Shown piece by piece: positions 1-8,560 of a stretch of DNA of 27,020 nucleotides; position 1 is the first letter of the stretch, and each line of letters starts with the position of its first letter. A program made the translations under genes and the position numbers. A model generated the notes under the pieces. The model was given only the letters and a program-made list of their open reading frames with translations. It did not search any database and had not been told where the DNA came from. The DNA comes from CAZYWA01 sp964650975 [NCBI: uncultured bacterium] (GTDB lineage Bacteria; JADJOY01), in the NCBI GenBank assembly GCA_964650975.1, contig CAZYWA010000028.1, positions 1 through 27,020 on the forward strand, read 5' to 3'.

Positions 1-1
1 C

Positions 2-319
2 TGTACGGAGATCGCTCGGCGAGGCAAGCCATTCTACGTGCGACCGATTGCGGGCGACAACCTGGCCGGGGCGGTCGAGAGCCGCACTTCATCGACACCT
101 TCGTCCGGTCGTTCGGTCGAGGAACGCGAACGGTACCCGCCGTCACCGCGGGCAGGAACCGGCAGCCGACCGGTTTTCGGCTGGGGGTTTCTCCGTGGCG
201 CGTTCGCACCACGACTCATGGGCGAGGGGGCCGTCGCGTGGAGGGCGCCGCCTCCCGGACCGCGCCGCAGTTTGTTGGTGACGGCAGGAGCCGCCTTCGG
301 TAGCATCGCGCGCGCGTGA
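2..319 (+). CDS. possible 3' end of an upstream gene (partial, doubtful)
   Basis: A frame open from the left edge ends at a stop at 317-319. Its first 25 or so residues (CTEIARRGKPFYVRPIAGDN...) look like real protein. The rest is Arg/Pro/Gly-rich and looks like translated non-coding DNA, so the true gene end may lie earlier or in another frame. No family is assigned. A small hairpin (CAGCCGA/TCGGCTG, 163-183) sits inside this stretch and could be a terminator, which would contradict coding up to 319. From 320 to 478 I see no gene, no convincing promoter and no recognisable riboswitch, only the leader of the receptor gene. Confidence 0.25.
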   Translation, partial: CTEIARRGKPFYVRPIAGDNLAGAVESRTSSTPSSGRSVEERERYPPSPRAGTGSRPVFGWGFLRGAFAPRLMGEGAVAWRAPPPGPRRSLLVTAGAAFGSIARA

Positions 320-478
320 AACGGTTGCCGCGAGGCGGGGATTCCTCGCGCGCGACCGAGGGCTTCTACCACCGGAGGTGAATCCAACAAAAGCTCGATC
401 GCCAGATCGTCACATGCCTAACCGATCGCGCTCGCGCGGCCACGGCCCGCCGGCTGCGATCGAAAGGGGGGGAGGCAT

Positions 479-3328
479 ATGTCCGGTACATGGAAAGGCG
501 CGGGGGCGCTTTTCGCGGTTCTGCTGGTGTCGGGACTCGCTTCGGCTCAGACCCAGGACTCGGCCACGGAAGAGGTGGTGGTGACGGGATCGCGGATCCC
601 GGTCAGCCCGCTCGACACCTCGCAGCCGGTCATCGATCTCGATCAGAAGGAGATCGAGAACAGCGGGCTCACGTCGACCGTGGACCTGCTGCAGCGCTTG
701 CCGCTCGCTGGCGGCGGTCTCAATTCCAAGTTCAACAACTCGGGGAATTTCGGTAATCCGCCGGACGGCGGTGGCGTGGGCGCGGGGGCCGCGGAGATCG
801 ACTTGCGCTACCTGAGCTCGCGCCGCGTGCTGGTGCTGGTCGACGGTCACCGCTGGGTGCCGGGCTCTTCGGCGTCGGGCGTGCCGGGCGCGGTGGACCT
901 CAACACGATTCCCTACGCGCTGATCTCGCGGATCGAGGTGCTGCAGGAAGGCGCCTCGCCGATCTACGGATCGGACGCCATCGCCGGCGTCGTGAACATC
1001 ATCACCAAGTCGAAGCAGGAAGGTCTCGAGACCTCGTTCCAGTGGGGCGAGTACGACCACGGCGACGGCGACCTCACCGAGGTGAACGCCTCGTGGGGCG
1101 CGAGCGCGGGCAAGACATCGATCGTGGCGGGCGGCGGCTACTTCAACCAGGACGGTGTCTCGTCGGGCGATCGCGACATCTCGCGGTTCCCGATCCCGTT
1201 CGCCAAGTCGTGCCTGGACGGCGGTTGCAGCTCGGGCACGCCGCCGGGACGCTTCATCATCCACGATCCCAACACCAACCAAGACCTCGACATGACGCTC
1301 TCGCACCCGTTCCAGCCGGGCGGCTCGGCCACCTACAACCCGGCCGATCCCACCGGCGCCGGGTCCGACTTCAAGAACTTCGAGGATCAGGACCGCTTCA
1401 ACTTCCAGCCGTTCAACTTCGTGGTGACGCCGTCCGAGCGCGAGAGCCTGTTCGCGAAGGTGCAGCACGACTTCACCGATCACGTCTATCTGCGGGCGCT
1501 CGGGACCTACACCGATCGCAAGTCGGTCAACCAGGCGGCGCCGCTGCCGCTCTTCGTGGGACCCGACGCCGGGAACGGCAACCTGCTCGACACGGTCGCG
1601 GTCGACGCCACCAACCCCTACAACCCGTTCGGCTTCACGCTCGGCCCGGGTACCTATTCATTCATCGGCCGCCGGCTGATCGAGGACGGGCCGCGTCATT
1701 ACGTGCAGAACGTCAACACCATCGACCTCACCGGGACCCTGGGCGGCGATTTCCGCTTGCTCGAGAAGAACTGGGTGTGGGACGCGGACGCGGTGTGGGC
1801 GCGGAACCACGCCGACCAGCGCTTCACCGGCAACGTGAACGCGGCCAACGTCGCGCAGGCGCTGGGCCCGCTCTCGGGCTGCACTGGAGCGTGCGTGCCG
1901 CTCAACCTGTTCGGCGGCCCGGGCACGATCACTCCCGAGATGCTCGACTTCATCGGCTTCACGCAGCACGACACCTCCGAGCAGGAGCTCAAGGACTACA
2001 CCGCGAATCTCGCCGGTGACCTGTTCGACGTGCCCGCCGGCCCGCTGGGCCTGGCGGTCGGTTACGAGCATCGCGACAACTCGGGCTTCTTCGAGCCCGA
2101 CGCGATCGTGGCCGCGGGTCTTTCGTCGGACATTCCGGCCGAGCCCACCAAAGGCTCGATCCACGTCGACGAGATCTACGGCGAGCTCAAGATCCCGCTG
2201 CTCTCGGACGAGCTGTTGCTGCACAAGTTCGACGCGAACCTCTCCGGCCGCTGGTTCGATTACTCGACCTCGGGCTGGGACTCGACCTACAAGGTCGGCC
2301 TGCTGGTGCGTCCCATCGAGGACGTGCTGCTGCGCGGCTCGTGGGGCCAGGGCTTCCGCGCGCCCTCGATCGGCGAGCTCTTCGGCTCGGCGTCGCGCTT
2401 CGACCAGGAAGCGACCGATCCGTGCTCCGACATGCTGGGCTTGAACGGCGGCCCCGTGCAGCCGGCCAACGTCCAGGCGAATTGCGTCGCCCACGGCGTG
2501 CCGGCCGACGGCAGCTACTCGCAGCTCAACCCGCAGCTGCCGGTCTTCACCAGCGGGAATCCCAAGCTCAAGCCCGAGACCAGCGACGCCTGGACCGGCG
2601 GCATCGTGTGGGAGCCGTCGTTCATGAAGGGCGCGAGCTGGTCGAGCGGCGGATCGATCGAGCTCGTCTACACCGACCTCCATCTCGACGGCGCCATCCA
2701 GGCGCAAAATGCGGTGAGCCTCCTGCAGCGCTGCGCGGACACCGGCGACACGCTCGCCTGCGCCGCGATCGCCCGCACGTCCTCGGGTGCGATCTCGGGC
2801 ATCCAGAATCCGCTCACCAACATCGGCGGTCTCGATACCCAGGACGTCGACGTGAACCTGCTCTACTCGACGCCCAAGGAGTCGTGGGGCCTGGTGGGCG
2901 CGCGCTGGTACACGACGTTTCTCCTGAACCTCGACGAGAAGGTCCCGACCGAGTCGGGATTCACCACGATCTCGCGCGAGGGCACCGAGCGCGGTAGCCC
3001 GGACCAGGCCTATCCGCGCACCAAGTCGAACCTGATGATCGACTGGGACCTCGATGCCTGGGGCGCCACGCTGGGCACGCGCTACACCGCGCGGGTTCGC
3101 GAATCGGCGGCCGACAACCACACCATGGGAGCCACGTGGTACGTGGACGGCCAGGTGCGCTACAAGCTGCCGGTCCTGGAGCAGCGCTCGACGGTCGCGG
3201 TGGGCGTCACCAACCTCTTCGACGACGATCCACCGGCCTGCCTGAGCTGCGGCCTCAACGGCTTCGACCCGAACGTCTACGATCCGCCGGGACGCTTCTT
3301 CTACGTGCGCGTCGACTACAAGGAATAG
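479..3328 (+). CDS. TonB-dependent outer-membrane receptor
   Basis: This 949-aa protein is a TonB-dependent receptor, a 22-strand outer-membrane barrel that imports a bulky ligand using TonB/ExbBD energy. Residues 1-23 form a signal peptide ending in ASA. A TonB-box/plug start (EEVVVTGSRIP) follows at about 31-41, and the plug continues to about residue 176 with the usual VLVDGHR and IYGSDAIAGVVNIITK motifs. The rest is barrel, including the typical GQGFRAPSIGELFG and GNPKLKPETSDAW signatures. The barrel ends in VRVDYKE, so the usual terminal aromatic residue is followed by two extra residues. The start is supported by a GGGGAGG ribosome-binding site just upstream. No carboxypeptidase-like N-terminal extension is present. 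No transport partner or substrate gene is adjacent, so the ligand is unknown. The family call is firm. Confidence 0.96.
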   Translation: MSGTWKGAGALFAVLLVSGLASAQTQDSATEEVVVTGSRIPVSPLDTSQPVIDLDQKEIENSGLTSTVDLLQRLPLAGGGLNSKFNNSGNFGNPPDGGGVGAGAAEIDLRYLSSRRVLVLVDGHRWVPGSSASGVPGAVDLNTIPYALISRIEVLQEGASPIYGSDAIAGVVNIITKSKQEGLETSFQWGEYDHGDGDLTEVNASWGASAGKTSIVAGGGYFNQDGVSSGDRDISRFPIPFAKSCLDGGCSSGTPPGRFIIHDPNTNQDLDMTLSHPFQPGGSATYNPADPTGAGSDFKNFEDQDRFNFQPFNFVVTPSERESLFAKVQHDFTDHVYLRALGTYTDRKSVNQAAPLPLFVGPDAGNGNLLDTVAVDATNPYNPFGFTLGPGTYSFIGRRLIEDGPRHYVQNVNTIDLTGTLGGDFRLLEKNWVWDADAVWARNHADQRFTGNVNAANVAQALGPLSGCTGACVPLNLFGGPGTITPEMLDFIGFTQHDTSEQELKDYTANLAGDLFDVPAGPLGLAVGYEHRDNSGFFEPDAIVAAGLSSDIPAEPTKGSIHVDEIYGELKIPLLSDELLLHKFDANLSGRWFDYSTSGWDSTYKVGLLVRPIEDVLLRGSWGQGFRAPSIGELFGSASRFDQEATDPCSDMLGLNGGPVQPANVQANCVAHGVPADGSYSQLNPQLPVFTSGNPKLKPETSDAWTGGIVWEPSFMKGASWSSGGSIELVYTDLHLDGAIQAQNAVSLLQRCADTGDTLACAAIARTSSGAISGIQNPLTNIGGLDTQDVDVNLLYSTPKESWGLVGARWYTTFLLNLDEKVPTESGFTTISREGTERGSPDQAYPRTKSNLMIDWDLDAWGATLGTRYTARVRESAADNHTMGATWYVDGQVRYKLPVLEQRSTVAVGVTNLFDDDPPACLSCGLNGFDPNVYDPPGRFFYVRVDYKE

Positions 3329-3345
3329 CGCGCGCGTTTTGCTCC

Positions 3346-3389
3346 GAAACGAACGGCCGGCTCTCTTCGAGGGCCGGCCGTTTCGTTTC
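3346..3389. terminator. bidirectional terminator hairpin between convergent genes
   Basis: A 16-bp stem with one bulged T (left arm 3346-3361, right arm 3373-3389, core ACGGCCGGC/GCCGGCCGT) lies between the receptor stop and the lipoprotein stop. The arms carry A-rich and T-rich outer parts (GAAACGA / TTTCGTTTC), which fits termination in both directions. Confidence 0.75.
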
Positions 3390-3404
3390 GTGGCGCGCGA
3401 GCCG

Positions 3405-4103
3405 TCAGGGGCGGAACACCTCTTCCGGGAACGAGGCGCTCACCTCCATCGTCGAGAACGTGATGTCGGCGGTGCGGTGGCCCATGGCGGTGGTGCACTC
3501 GTAGAACGGGAACGTCCGGCCGTCGATCTTGCGGAACTCTCCGTACTCGGTGCTGAACTCGACGATCGGAGCACCCTCGTGCTCGGATCGCCCGATCGTG
3601 CGCATGATCAGATCGGTGGTCGGGTCGATCTCGACGGTGAGCGTCTTCCCAGCTCCCAGCGTCAGCTCGAGCACGTGCAGCTTGTGGCCGGCGCTCTCGA
3701 AGTCACCGAGATCGCGGATGTCGCTCCGGTGATCGACGAGCAGCTTCGGCAATGCCAGACGCGCTGCTTGCAGCACCATGGCGTCGAGATTGGGGCCGGT
3801 GGTCTCCTGACCGTTTCGCCAGCCCCGCTCGCCGCTCACGATCCGGATCTCGGGCGGCTCGTCGGCGAACACCGTCTCCACCCGCAGCTTGTCGGCACCC
3901 TCGGTGCCGCGGATCACGCTGCCGACCTTCCCGGGATGCGCCGGCGACACGATCCGCCCGGTCTGCTTCACCGCGACCACCTTCGCCACCACGTCGTTTC
4001 CGCCGTATGCGGTGATCACCCGGTCGACCAGCGAGCCACCGTCCTTCGCGCACCCGCCGGTCACGAGCGCGAGCGCGAAGACGAGGCATGTCCAGCGTCG
4101 CAT
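3405..4103 (-). CDS. lipoprotein with LolA-like fold (hypothetical)
   Basis: This 232-aa protein begins MRRWTCLVFALALVTGGC, a lipoprotein signal with predicted lipidated Cys18. The mature part has the run of short beta strands typical of the LolA/LolB-like superfamily (for example VKQTGRIVSP, LRVETVFADEP, LTVEIDPTTDLIMR, IVEFSTEYGEFRKIDGRTFPFY). Proteins of this sort are usually periplasmic or outer-membrane-anchored and bind lipid or lipoprotein; the specific role here is unknown. The ATG at 4103 was chosen over an upstream in-frame start at 4157 because AGGAGAG lies 7 nt before it and the signal peptide begins there. It converges on the receptor gene. Stop is at 3405-3407. Confidence 0.82.
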   Translation of the reverse strand: MRRWTCLVFALALVTGGCAKDGGSLVDRVITAYGGNDVVAKVVAVKQTGRIVSPAHPGKVGSVIRGTEGADKLRVETVFADEPPEIRIVSGERGWRNGQETTGPNLDAMVLQAARLALPKLLVDHRSDIRDLGDFESAGHKLHVLELTLGAGKTLTVEIDPTTDLIMRTIGRSEHEGAPIVEFSTEYGEFRKIDGRTFPFYECTTAMGHRTADITFSTMEVSASFPEEVFRP

Positions 4104-4178
4104 GAGGCTCTCCTCTCGGATCTCGGAACGGCTCGGATGACCGGCGGGTCGGGTCATGGCCAGGAGCGCTTGCCGTCT

Positions 4179-4256
4179 GGAGGGACGCGGTCCCTCGCGT
4201 CCGCTGCGTTGGAACCCACGATGGACCCCTGCGACTGCGAGGGACCGTGGCCCTCC
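4179..4256. repeat. palindromic intergenic repeat, copy 1 (REP/MITE-like)
   Basis: Two 20-nt arms, 4179-4198 (GGAGGGACGCGGTCCCTCGC) and 4237-4256, are inverted repeats of each other at 18 of 20 positions and enclose a 38-nt centre. A second copy at 10093-10168 matches this one across the arms and part of the centre (GCGTCCGC.GCGT, CTGCGAGGGACCG). It lies in the gap between the lipoprotein start and the subtilase stop. No transposase is present, so it would be non-autonomous or a REP-type element. Confidence 0.75.
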
Positions 4257-4317
4257 GATTTCTCACCACGCATGCCAGTGATCCAGCTTCTTCGCGCTCT
4301 CGTGGCGGACTGGAGGG

Positions 4318-7300
4318 TCAGGGACGCTTTACGGTCACCGGCCAGCTGAGATTTCCCGCGGCGTCGACGGCCTGGATCGTGAGCGAGGTGACCCAGAACG
4401 GCACCGAGAAGGTCTCGCGCTGGCCGGCGGCGACGGTGGCCGGCAGTTGGTAGGACTTCGCCCCGTCGCCGGCGCGCACCCGATAGCCCGCGACCTTGCC
4501 CACGAAGCCGTCGTCGCCGGGAGCGACGAACGAAACGCGTCCGAAGAGCGGTTGCCAGCTCACGTCGCGCACGATGCCCGGTGGCCGCGAATCGGTGCCG
4601 TAGCGGGCCGTTCGATGCTCGTCGTGGCGGAACGTCCACCATTCGTGATTCGCGGCGCTCTGGCCGCTGGTCTTCCACAAGAACAGGTAGCCCTCGCGGG
4701 TGCTCGCGGTGAGCTCGACCTTGCCGTCACCGTCGACGTCGCCGGCGGTCGGCGACCACACCGTCCAGCCGGACGTGAAGCGAGGGAATCCGCTCACCGT
4801 ATCGCCCGAGCCGCGGTGCGCCGAGAGCGCGGACGAATCGGTGGCCTCGATCACGTCCGCGACGCCGTCGCCGCTCACGTCGGCGATGAGCGGCGCCGAG
4901 AGGAACGCGAGCCCCTGGATCGGCACGGGGAAACCGGAAAGCGCCTTGCCGCTCGCCGCGTCGTACGCCTGCTCGAGATTGACGATGCCACGGCCGGTTC
5001 CGGAGAGCTCGAGCGCCGTCGCCAGGCTTCCCGAGCCGCTCGCCGGCTGCGCCACCACCAGCCGATCGCCGAGCCGGCCGAAAGCCCCGCTGGTGGTGAA
5101 GCTCATCGCGAGGCTTGGAAGCATGAGGCCGTCGCGCACTACCGAGATCGGATCGGAAAGCGCCGGTAGCAAGGAAAGCAAGAGCGCAAACTCCGAGCCG
5201 CTCGACGAGAAGAGCGAGCCGTCGCCGCGCAGGATCTGGGGCGGCGAGAAGATCGGCGAGATCGAGATCTCGTCCTTGCCGTCGCCGTCGATGTCGGCCG
5301 CGATCGGCGAGTCGGTGCCCTCGGTGATCGGCTCCTGGGCGGTGCCGTAGCTCTCGAAGCTCGCGAAGAGGCGCACCGGCCAGCCGGCGACCGGCGAGCC
5401 GTCGGCGTGATACGCGTGCACCCAGATCTGGGTGAGCGGCGCGATGCCGTCGTTCCGCTCGGCGCTCACCTGGCTGCGCACCACGATCTCGGGCACGCCG
5501 TCGCCGTCGAGGTCGGCGATGGCCGGCGCCGATTGCAGCTTCTCGTCGTGGATGAACATGTACGGCGGGTCGACGTGGACCGAGTCGGGTAGTGCCACGC
5601 GCACCGGCCAGCCGGGCAGGTCGGTGCCGTCGGCGCGCCACACGTGGATGTGCCCGTCCCAGGCGGTCTGGACGATGTCGAGCTGGCCGTCGCCGTCGAT
5701 GTCGAAGAGCACGGGCGGCGACGCGGCGCCGCGCGCGGGAAGCCTCGCGTGCGGGAGAGCCGGGCGTGGGATGGGCGGCGGCACCACGCCGGCGTCGAGC
5801 GCGCGCGGCCATCCGGGGCGGCGCGCACCGTGGGAATCGAACACGTAGACGGTGCCGTTGAGAGTGGTCGCGACCACCCACGGGTGTCCGTCGTGATCGA
5901 GATCGCCGATGGCGACGGGTACGCCGACCGGCTCATGGCCGGCGTCGATGGACGGATCTGGTGCGAGCCACACGATGGGATCGGTGAGCGCGGGCCATCC
6001 CGGGAGCTCGCTCCGCGAGAGCGGGTCGAGCGCGTGGACGCGTCCCGCGTCGTCGCCGAAGACCAGCGCCAGGTGTCCGGTGCCAGTGAGGTCCGCGAGC
6101 ACCGGCTCGCTCTCGATGCCGAGCGCTCCCTCCACGCGCATCGGAAACCCGGGCCACCAGGTGGGATCGTGGTGCACGGCGATGGTGCGGCGATCCTCCC
6201 CGACACGCCCGTGGTCGTCGGTGACGCTGAGCCGCAGCGTGATCGTGTACTGCTCGGTCGCTTCGAGCGTCTTGGTCTTCGACTCGCGATACGGCGCGGA
6301 CCAGAAGGATTCGGGGATCCGGGTCAGATCGACGGCGCCGAGGTTGCCGTCGAAAGGTTCGTGACCGCTGCCGGTACCGGCCACCTGGAACGCGGAGTCG
6401 TCGGGCTCGGCGCCGAGCGCCCATTCCAGCCGCCAGCTGAACTGCTTGGAACGCGTCGCCTCGACGTGACCGGACACCGCGACCGAGCCTTCGCGGGTGG
6501 GGTCGAAGAGCGCGTACCAGTCCGGCGTCTCGATCCACGCCACCGGCGGAACGTCGCCGTCGTGGACCGCCTCCACCGCGCGCAGCACGTTGGGCCGGCC
6601 GTAGCCGTATTGCAGATTCCATTCGCCAGGTGTTCCGGGCCACGGCAATGTCGGGTCGTCGATTCGCGAGGCCGTGGCGCGCAGCACCTGAACCGCCTCG
6701 GGTCCGGTGAGTGGCCGCGCGATGCGGCCCTGCTTCGCGGCATCGCGACCGTAGGACAGCACCAGTGCCGCAGCAGCGCCCACCGTGGGCGTCGCGTTCG
6801 AGGTGCTGCCTCCCTGGGTCGGAACCGAGAAGAAGTGGTGGGTACCCCACGAGCTGTAGTCGGAGCGGGAGCGGAACGTGTGGATGAGCGCGTTGGCGGC
6901 GGGGCCGGCGACGCCGTCGGCGTTCGAGACGATCGAGTTCCCGGGCAAGACGTGCGGCCAGAACATGCCGCCCTGGTGGTCGGTCGAGTCGAAATCGTTC
7001 GACGACTCGACCATCACCACGCCGCGCCGCCACAGCTCTTCGACGACCTGCCGCATGAAGGGCGAGTAGCCGAGATCGGCGGTGGTCGAGAGCACCACGC
7101 TGGCGCCCGTGTTGGCGGCGAAGAGCCACGCCTGCGCGAGATCGGTGGTCCGGTCGAGCGCCTCCGCGCCGGCCTTGACCGGCAGCAGCATGCAGCGCGG
7201 GCAGATCCCCGCGCTGCCGTAGCCGTTGTTGGTCTCGGCGGCGGCGTTCCTCATCTCGCCGTCCGAGTGGCCGTAGCTCGAATCGACCGTCGCGGGATCG

Positions 7301-7926
7301 TTCTGGCCGTCGTAGAAGTCCCAGCCGGAGATGTCGTCGACGAAGCCGTTCGCGTCCTGGTCGATGCCGTCCGAGAACGCCGCGATCAGGTCTTCGGGAT
7401 CGATGAGCCCGTTCCCGTTGCGGTCGCCGACCCGCGGATCGAGCGCCCAGTCGGCGGCGTTCACGACGCCGTCGTGATTCCGGTCGTAGCTCGACTCGCT
7501 CGACGCGAAACGCGTCGTGCACGGCGCGGCGGTGCAGGGCACCGGCAGCTCGCGCCAGTTCACGTAGACCTTGTTCACCAGATCGATCAGGCCCTCGCCG
7601 TGCCAGTTGACGCCGCCCTCGACGTACGCGACCAGCACGTCGGGGCGGCCGATCGTGTAATCACGCCACACCCGGTCGACGGACATGCCCGACGCTCCCT
7701 CCGGATCCGTGGCCGTGGGAGCCGCGCACTGCGGGATGAACGAGAACAGGTACCACTCTTGGTCGAGCGCCGAGCGGGTGGCGCAGAGCGCCGGATCGCC
7801 CTCCGAGCCCGCGTAGTCCGGATCGTTGGGCGGGTCGCTGGGAAACTCGGCGCGCGCGGGAAGCACGAGAGCGAGCGAGAGGGACAGCGCGACCGCGATC
7901 CGCACGCCGAGCCCGTACCCGCCCAT
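4318..7926 (-). CDS. exported subtilase-like (S8) protein with FG-GAP/VCBS propeller; catalytic Asp replaced by Glu
   Basis: This 1202-aa protein has a signal peptide at residues 1-26 (ALVLPARA). A peptidase S8 domain follows at about 80-430. The strand that carries the catalytic Asp in subtilisins reads VLVAYVEGGV, with Glu103 in its place. His220 (YGHSDG), oxyanion Asn310 (VESSND) and Ser376 (STSNATP) are retained. Between Glu103 and His220 sit three DxNxDG-type calcium-like loops (about 148-160, 168-178, 189-198). Residues from about 560 to 1090 carry repeats pairing GWP/GFP turns with DxDGDG calcium motifs, as in FG-GAP/VCBS propellers. The last 80 or so residues resemble a fibronectin-III-like domain. 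The ATG at 7926 is used because the open frame further upstream runs antisense-like through the toxin gene. It starts 2 bp after the toxin stop. The protein is probably secreted or surface-bound; protease activity is uncertain. Confidence 0.88.
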   Translation of the reverse strand: MGGYGLGVRIAVALSLSLALVLPARAEFPSDPPNDPDYAGSEGDPALCATRSALDQEWYLFSFIPQCAAPTATDPEGASGMSVDRVWRDYTIGRPDVLVAYVEGGVNWHGEGLIDLVNKVYVNWRELPVPCTAAPCTTRFASSESSYDRNHDGVVNAADWALDPRVGDRNGNGLIDPEDLIAAFSDGIDQDANGFVDDISGWDFYDGQNDPATVDSSYGHSDGEMRNAAAETNNGYGSAGICPRCMLLPVKAGAEALDRTTDLAQAWLFAANTGASVVLSTTADLGYSPFMRQVVEELWRRGVVMVESSNDFDSTDHQGGMFWPHVLPGNSIVSNADGVAGPAANALIHTFRSRSDYSSWGTHHFFSVPTQGGSTSNATPTVGAAAALVLSYGRDAAKQGRIARPLTGPEAVQVLRATASRIDDPTLPWPGTPGEWNLQYGYGRPNVLRAVEAVHDGDVPPVAWIETPDWYALFDPTREGSVAVSGHVEATRSKQFSWRLEWALGAEPDDSAFQVAGTGSGHEPFDGNLGAVDLTRIPESFWSAPYRESKTKTLEATEQYTITLRLSVTDDHGRVGEDRRTIAVHHDPTWWPGFPMRVEGALGIESEPVLADLTGTGHLALVFGDDAGRVHALDPLSRSELPGWPALTDPIVWLAPDPSIDAGHEPVGVPVAIGDLDHDGHPWVVATTLNGTVYVFDSHGARRPGWPRALDAGVVPPPIPRPALPHARLPARGAASPPVLFDIDGDGQLDIVQTAWDGHIHVWRADGTDLPGWPVRVALPDSVHVDPPYMFIHDEKLQSAPAIADLDGDGVPEIVVRSQVSAERNDGIAPLTQIWVHAYHADGSPVAGWPVRLFASFESYGTAQEPITEGTDSPIAADIDGDGKDEISISPIFSPPQILRGDGSLFSSSGSEFALLLSLLPALSDPISVVRDGLMLPSLAMSFTTSGAFGRLGDRLVVAQPASGSGSLATALELSGTGRGIVNLEQAYDAASGKALSGFPVPIQGLAFLSAPLIADVSGDGVADVIEATDSSALSAHRGSGDTVSGFPRFTSGWTVWSPTAGDVDGDGKVELTASTREGYLFLWKTSGQSAANHEWWTFRHDEHRTARYGTDSRPPGIVRDVSWQPLFGRVSFVAPGDDGFVGKVAGYRVRAGDGAKSYQLPATVAAGQRETFSVPFWVTSLTIQAVDAAGNLSWPVTVKRP

Positions 7927-7928
7927 CC

Positions 7929-8318
7929 TCACCAGACCCGGTGAACCCCGTAACGCGTGAACACCGTATCGGCCGTGACCACGTCGAGATCCTCCTCCAG
8001 CGCCTGTGCGATCAGCAAGCGATCGAACGGGTCTCGGTGATGGAAGGGCAGGTCGGCCACCCGGGACACGTGCGCGATCGAGATCGGAAGCTGCTCGAAA
8101 TGGTTCTCGGCGATCTGGGCGGGAATGAAGCGTTCGAGCGGGGTGGCGAGCGTCAGCTTGCCGAGGCTCGACTTGATCGCGAGCTCCCACGCGCTCGCCA
8201 GACTCAGGAAGCAGCGGCGATCGGGATCCGCGATGGCCGCCCGGGCGCGGCGGCCGATCCGCGGCGAGCCTTCCACCCACCACAGGAACGCATGGGTGTC
8301 GAGGAGCAGGTGCTTCAC
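7929..8318 (-). CDS. vapC: PIN-domain toxin of a type II toxin-antitoxin system (VapC-like)
   Basis: This 129-aa protein is the usual length for a PIN-domain ribonuclease toxin. The acidic active-site residues are all visible: Asp7 (LLLDTHAFLWW), Glu45 (SAWELAIK), Asp96 with Asp99 (HRDPFDRLLIAQA) and Asp117 (LDVVTAD). Such toxins cleave RNA using Mg2+ and are held in check by the co-translated antitoxin. The start is a GTG whose codon overlaps the antitoxin stop (GTGA, 8315-8318), so the two are translationally coupled. It stops 2 bp before the subtilase start. The family is clear; whether it is active cannot be told from sequence, but no key residue is missing. Confidence 0.93.
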   Translation of the reverse strand: MKHLLLDTHAFLWWVEGSPRIGRRARAAIADPDRRCFLSLASAWELAIKSSLGKLTLATPLERFIPAQIAENHFEQLPISIAHVSRVADLPFHHRDPFDRLLIAQALEEDLDVVTADTVFTRYGVHRVW

Positions 8319-8557
8319 ACGTAATCGCGGAAGTCGCCCGGTGTCTCGTCGAAGTCGTGCGCGATCCGTACCTGGCCTTTGGCCGAACCGGGGCGTCGCG
8401 GCGTCGAGCCACGGCCGAGGCGGACGAGCTTGAGCAACGGATGGTTGTCGCGGGCGATCACCACTTCCTCACCGGCCAGCGCGCGTCGCACCAGCTCGGA
8501 GAACCGCGCCTTCGCCTCCGCCACGTTGAACTGGACGGATTCTCGTCGAGACCTCAT
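8315..8557 (-). CDS. Phd/YefM-family antitoxin
   Basis: This 80-aa protein carries the Phd/YefM N-terminal DNA-binding pattern (VQFNVAEAKARFSELVRRALAGEEVVIARDNHPLLKLVRL), followed by an acidic C-terminal stretch (HDFDETPGDFRDYV) of the kind that wraps the toxin. It should neutralise the adjacent PIN toxin and repress its own promoter. The ATG at 8557 is preferred over in-frame starts at 8566 and 8593. A sigma-70-like -10 element ends at 8565, so 8566 and 8593 would lie within or upstream of the promoter. With this start the transcript would be leaderless or nearly so. Confidence 0.9.
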   Translation of the reverse strand: MRSRRESVQFNVAEAKARFSELVRRALAGEEVVIARDNHPLLKLVRLGRGSTPRRPGSAKGQVRIAHDFDETPGDFRDYV

Positions 8558-8560
8558 GGA

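Noticed and set aside
320-478. Possible cobalamin-type riboswitch before the TonB-dependent receptor (GGTGAATCC at about 376-384)
   Set aside because: The short match is not accompanied by the rest of the conserved core or a fitting secondary structure.
6060-7700. Possibility that the subtilase has lost its catalytic His as well
   Set aside because: The catalytic His of subtilisins is the first His of HGTH, and the corresponding His220 in YGHSDG is present; only the Asp is replaced.
5644-7944. A 766-codon open frame on the plus strand, antisense to the subtilase gene
   Set aside because: It is Arg/Val/Asp-rich with no recognisable motif and no ribosome-binding site, and its reverse complement encodes clear S8 and propeller motifs. 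High GC makes long shadow frames common here; others of the same type are at 410-1483, 1658-3121 and 20892-23252 (-) and at 11261-12931 (+).
7927-8412. N-terminal extension of the subtilase frame up to 8412
   Set aside because: The extension is Arg/Pro-rich, runs through the toxin gene in another frame, and would place the signal peptide inside the protein.
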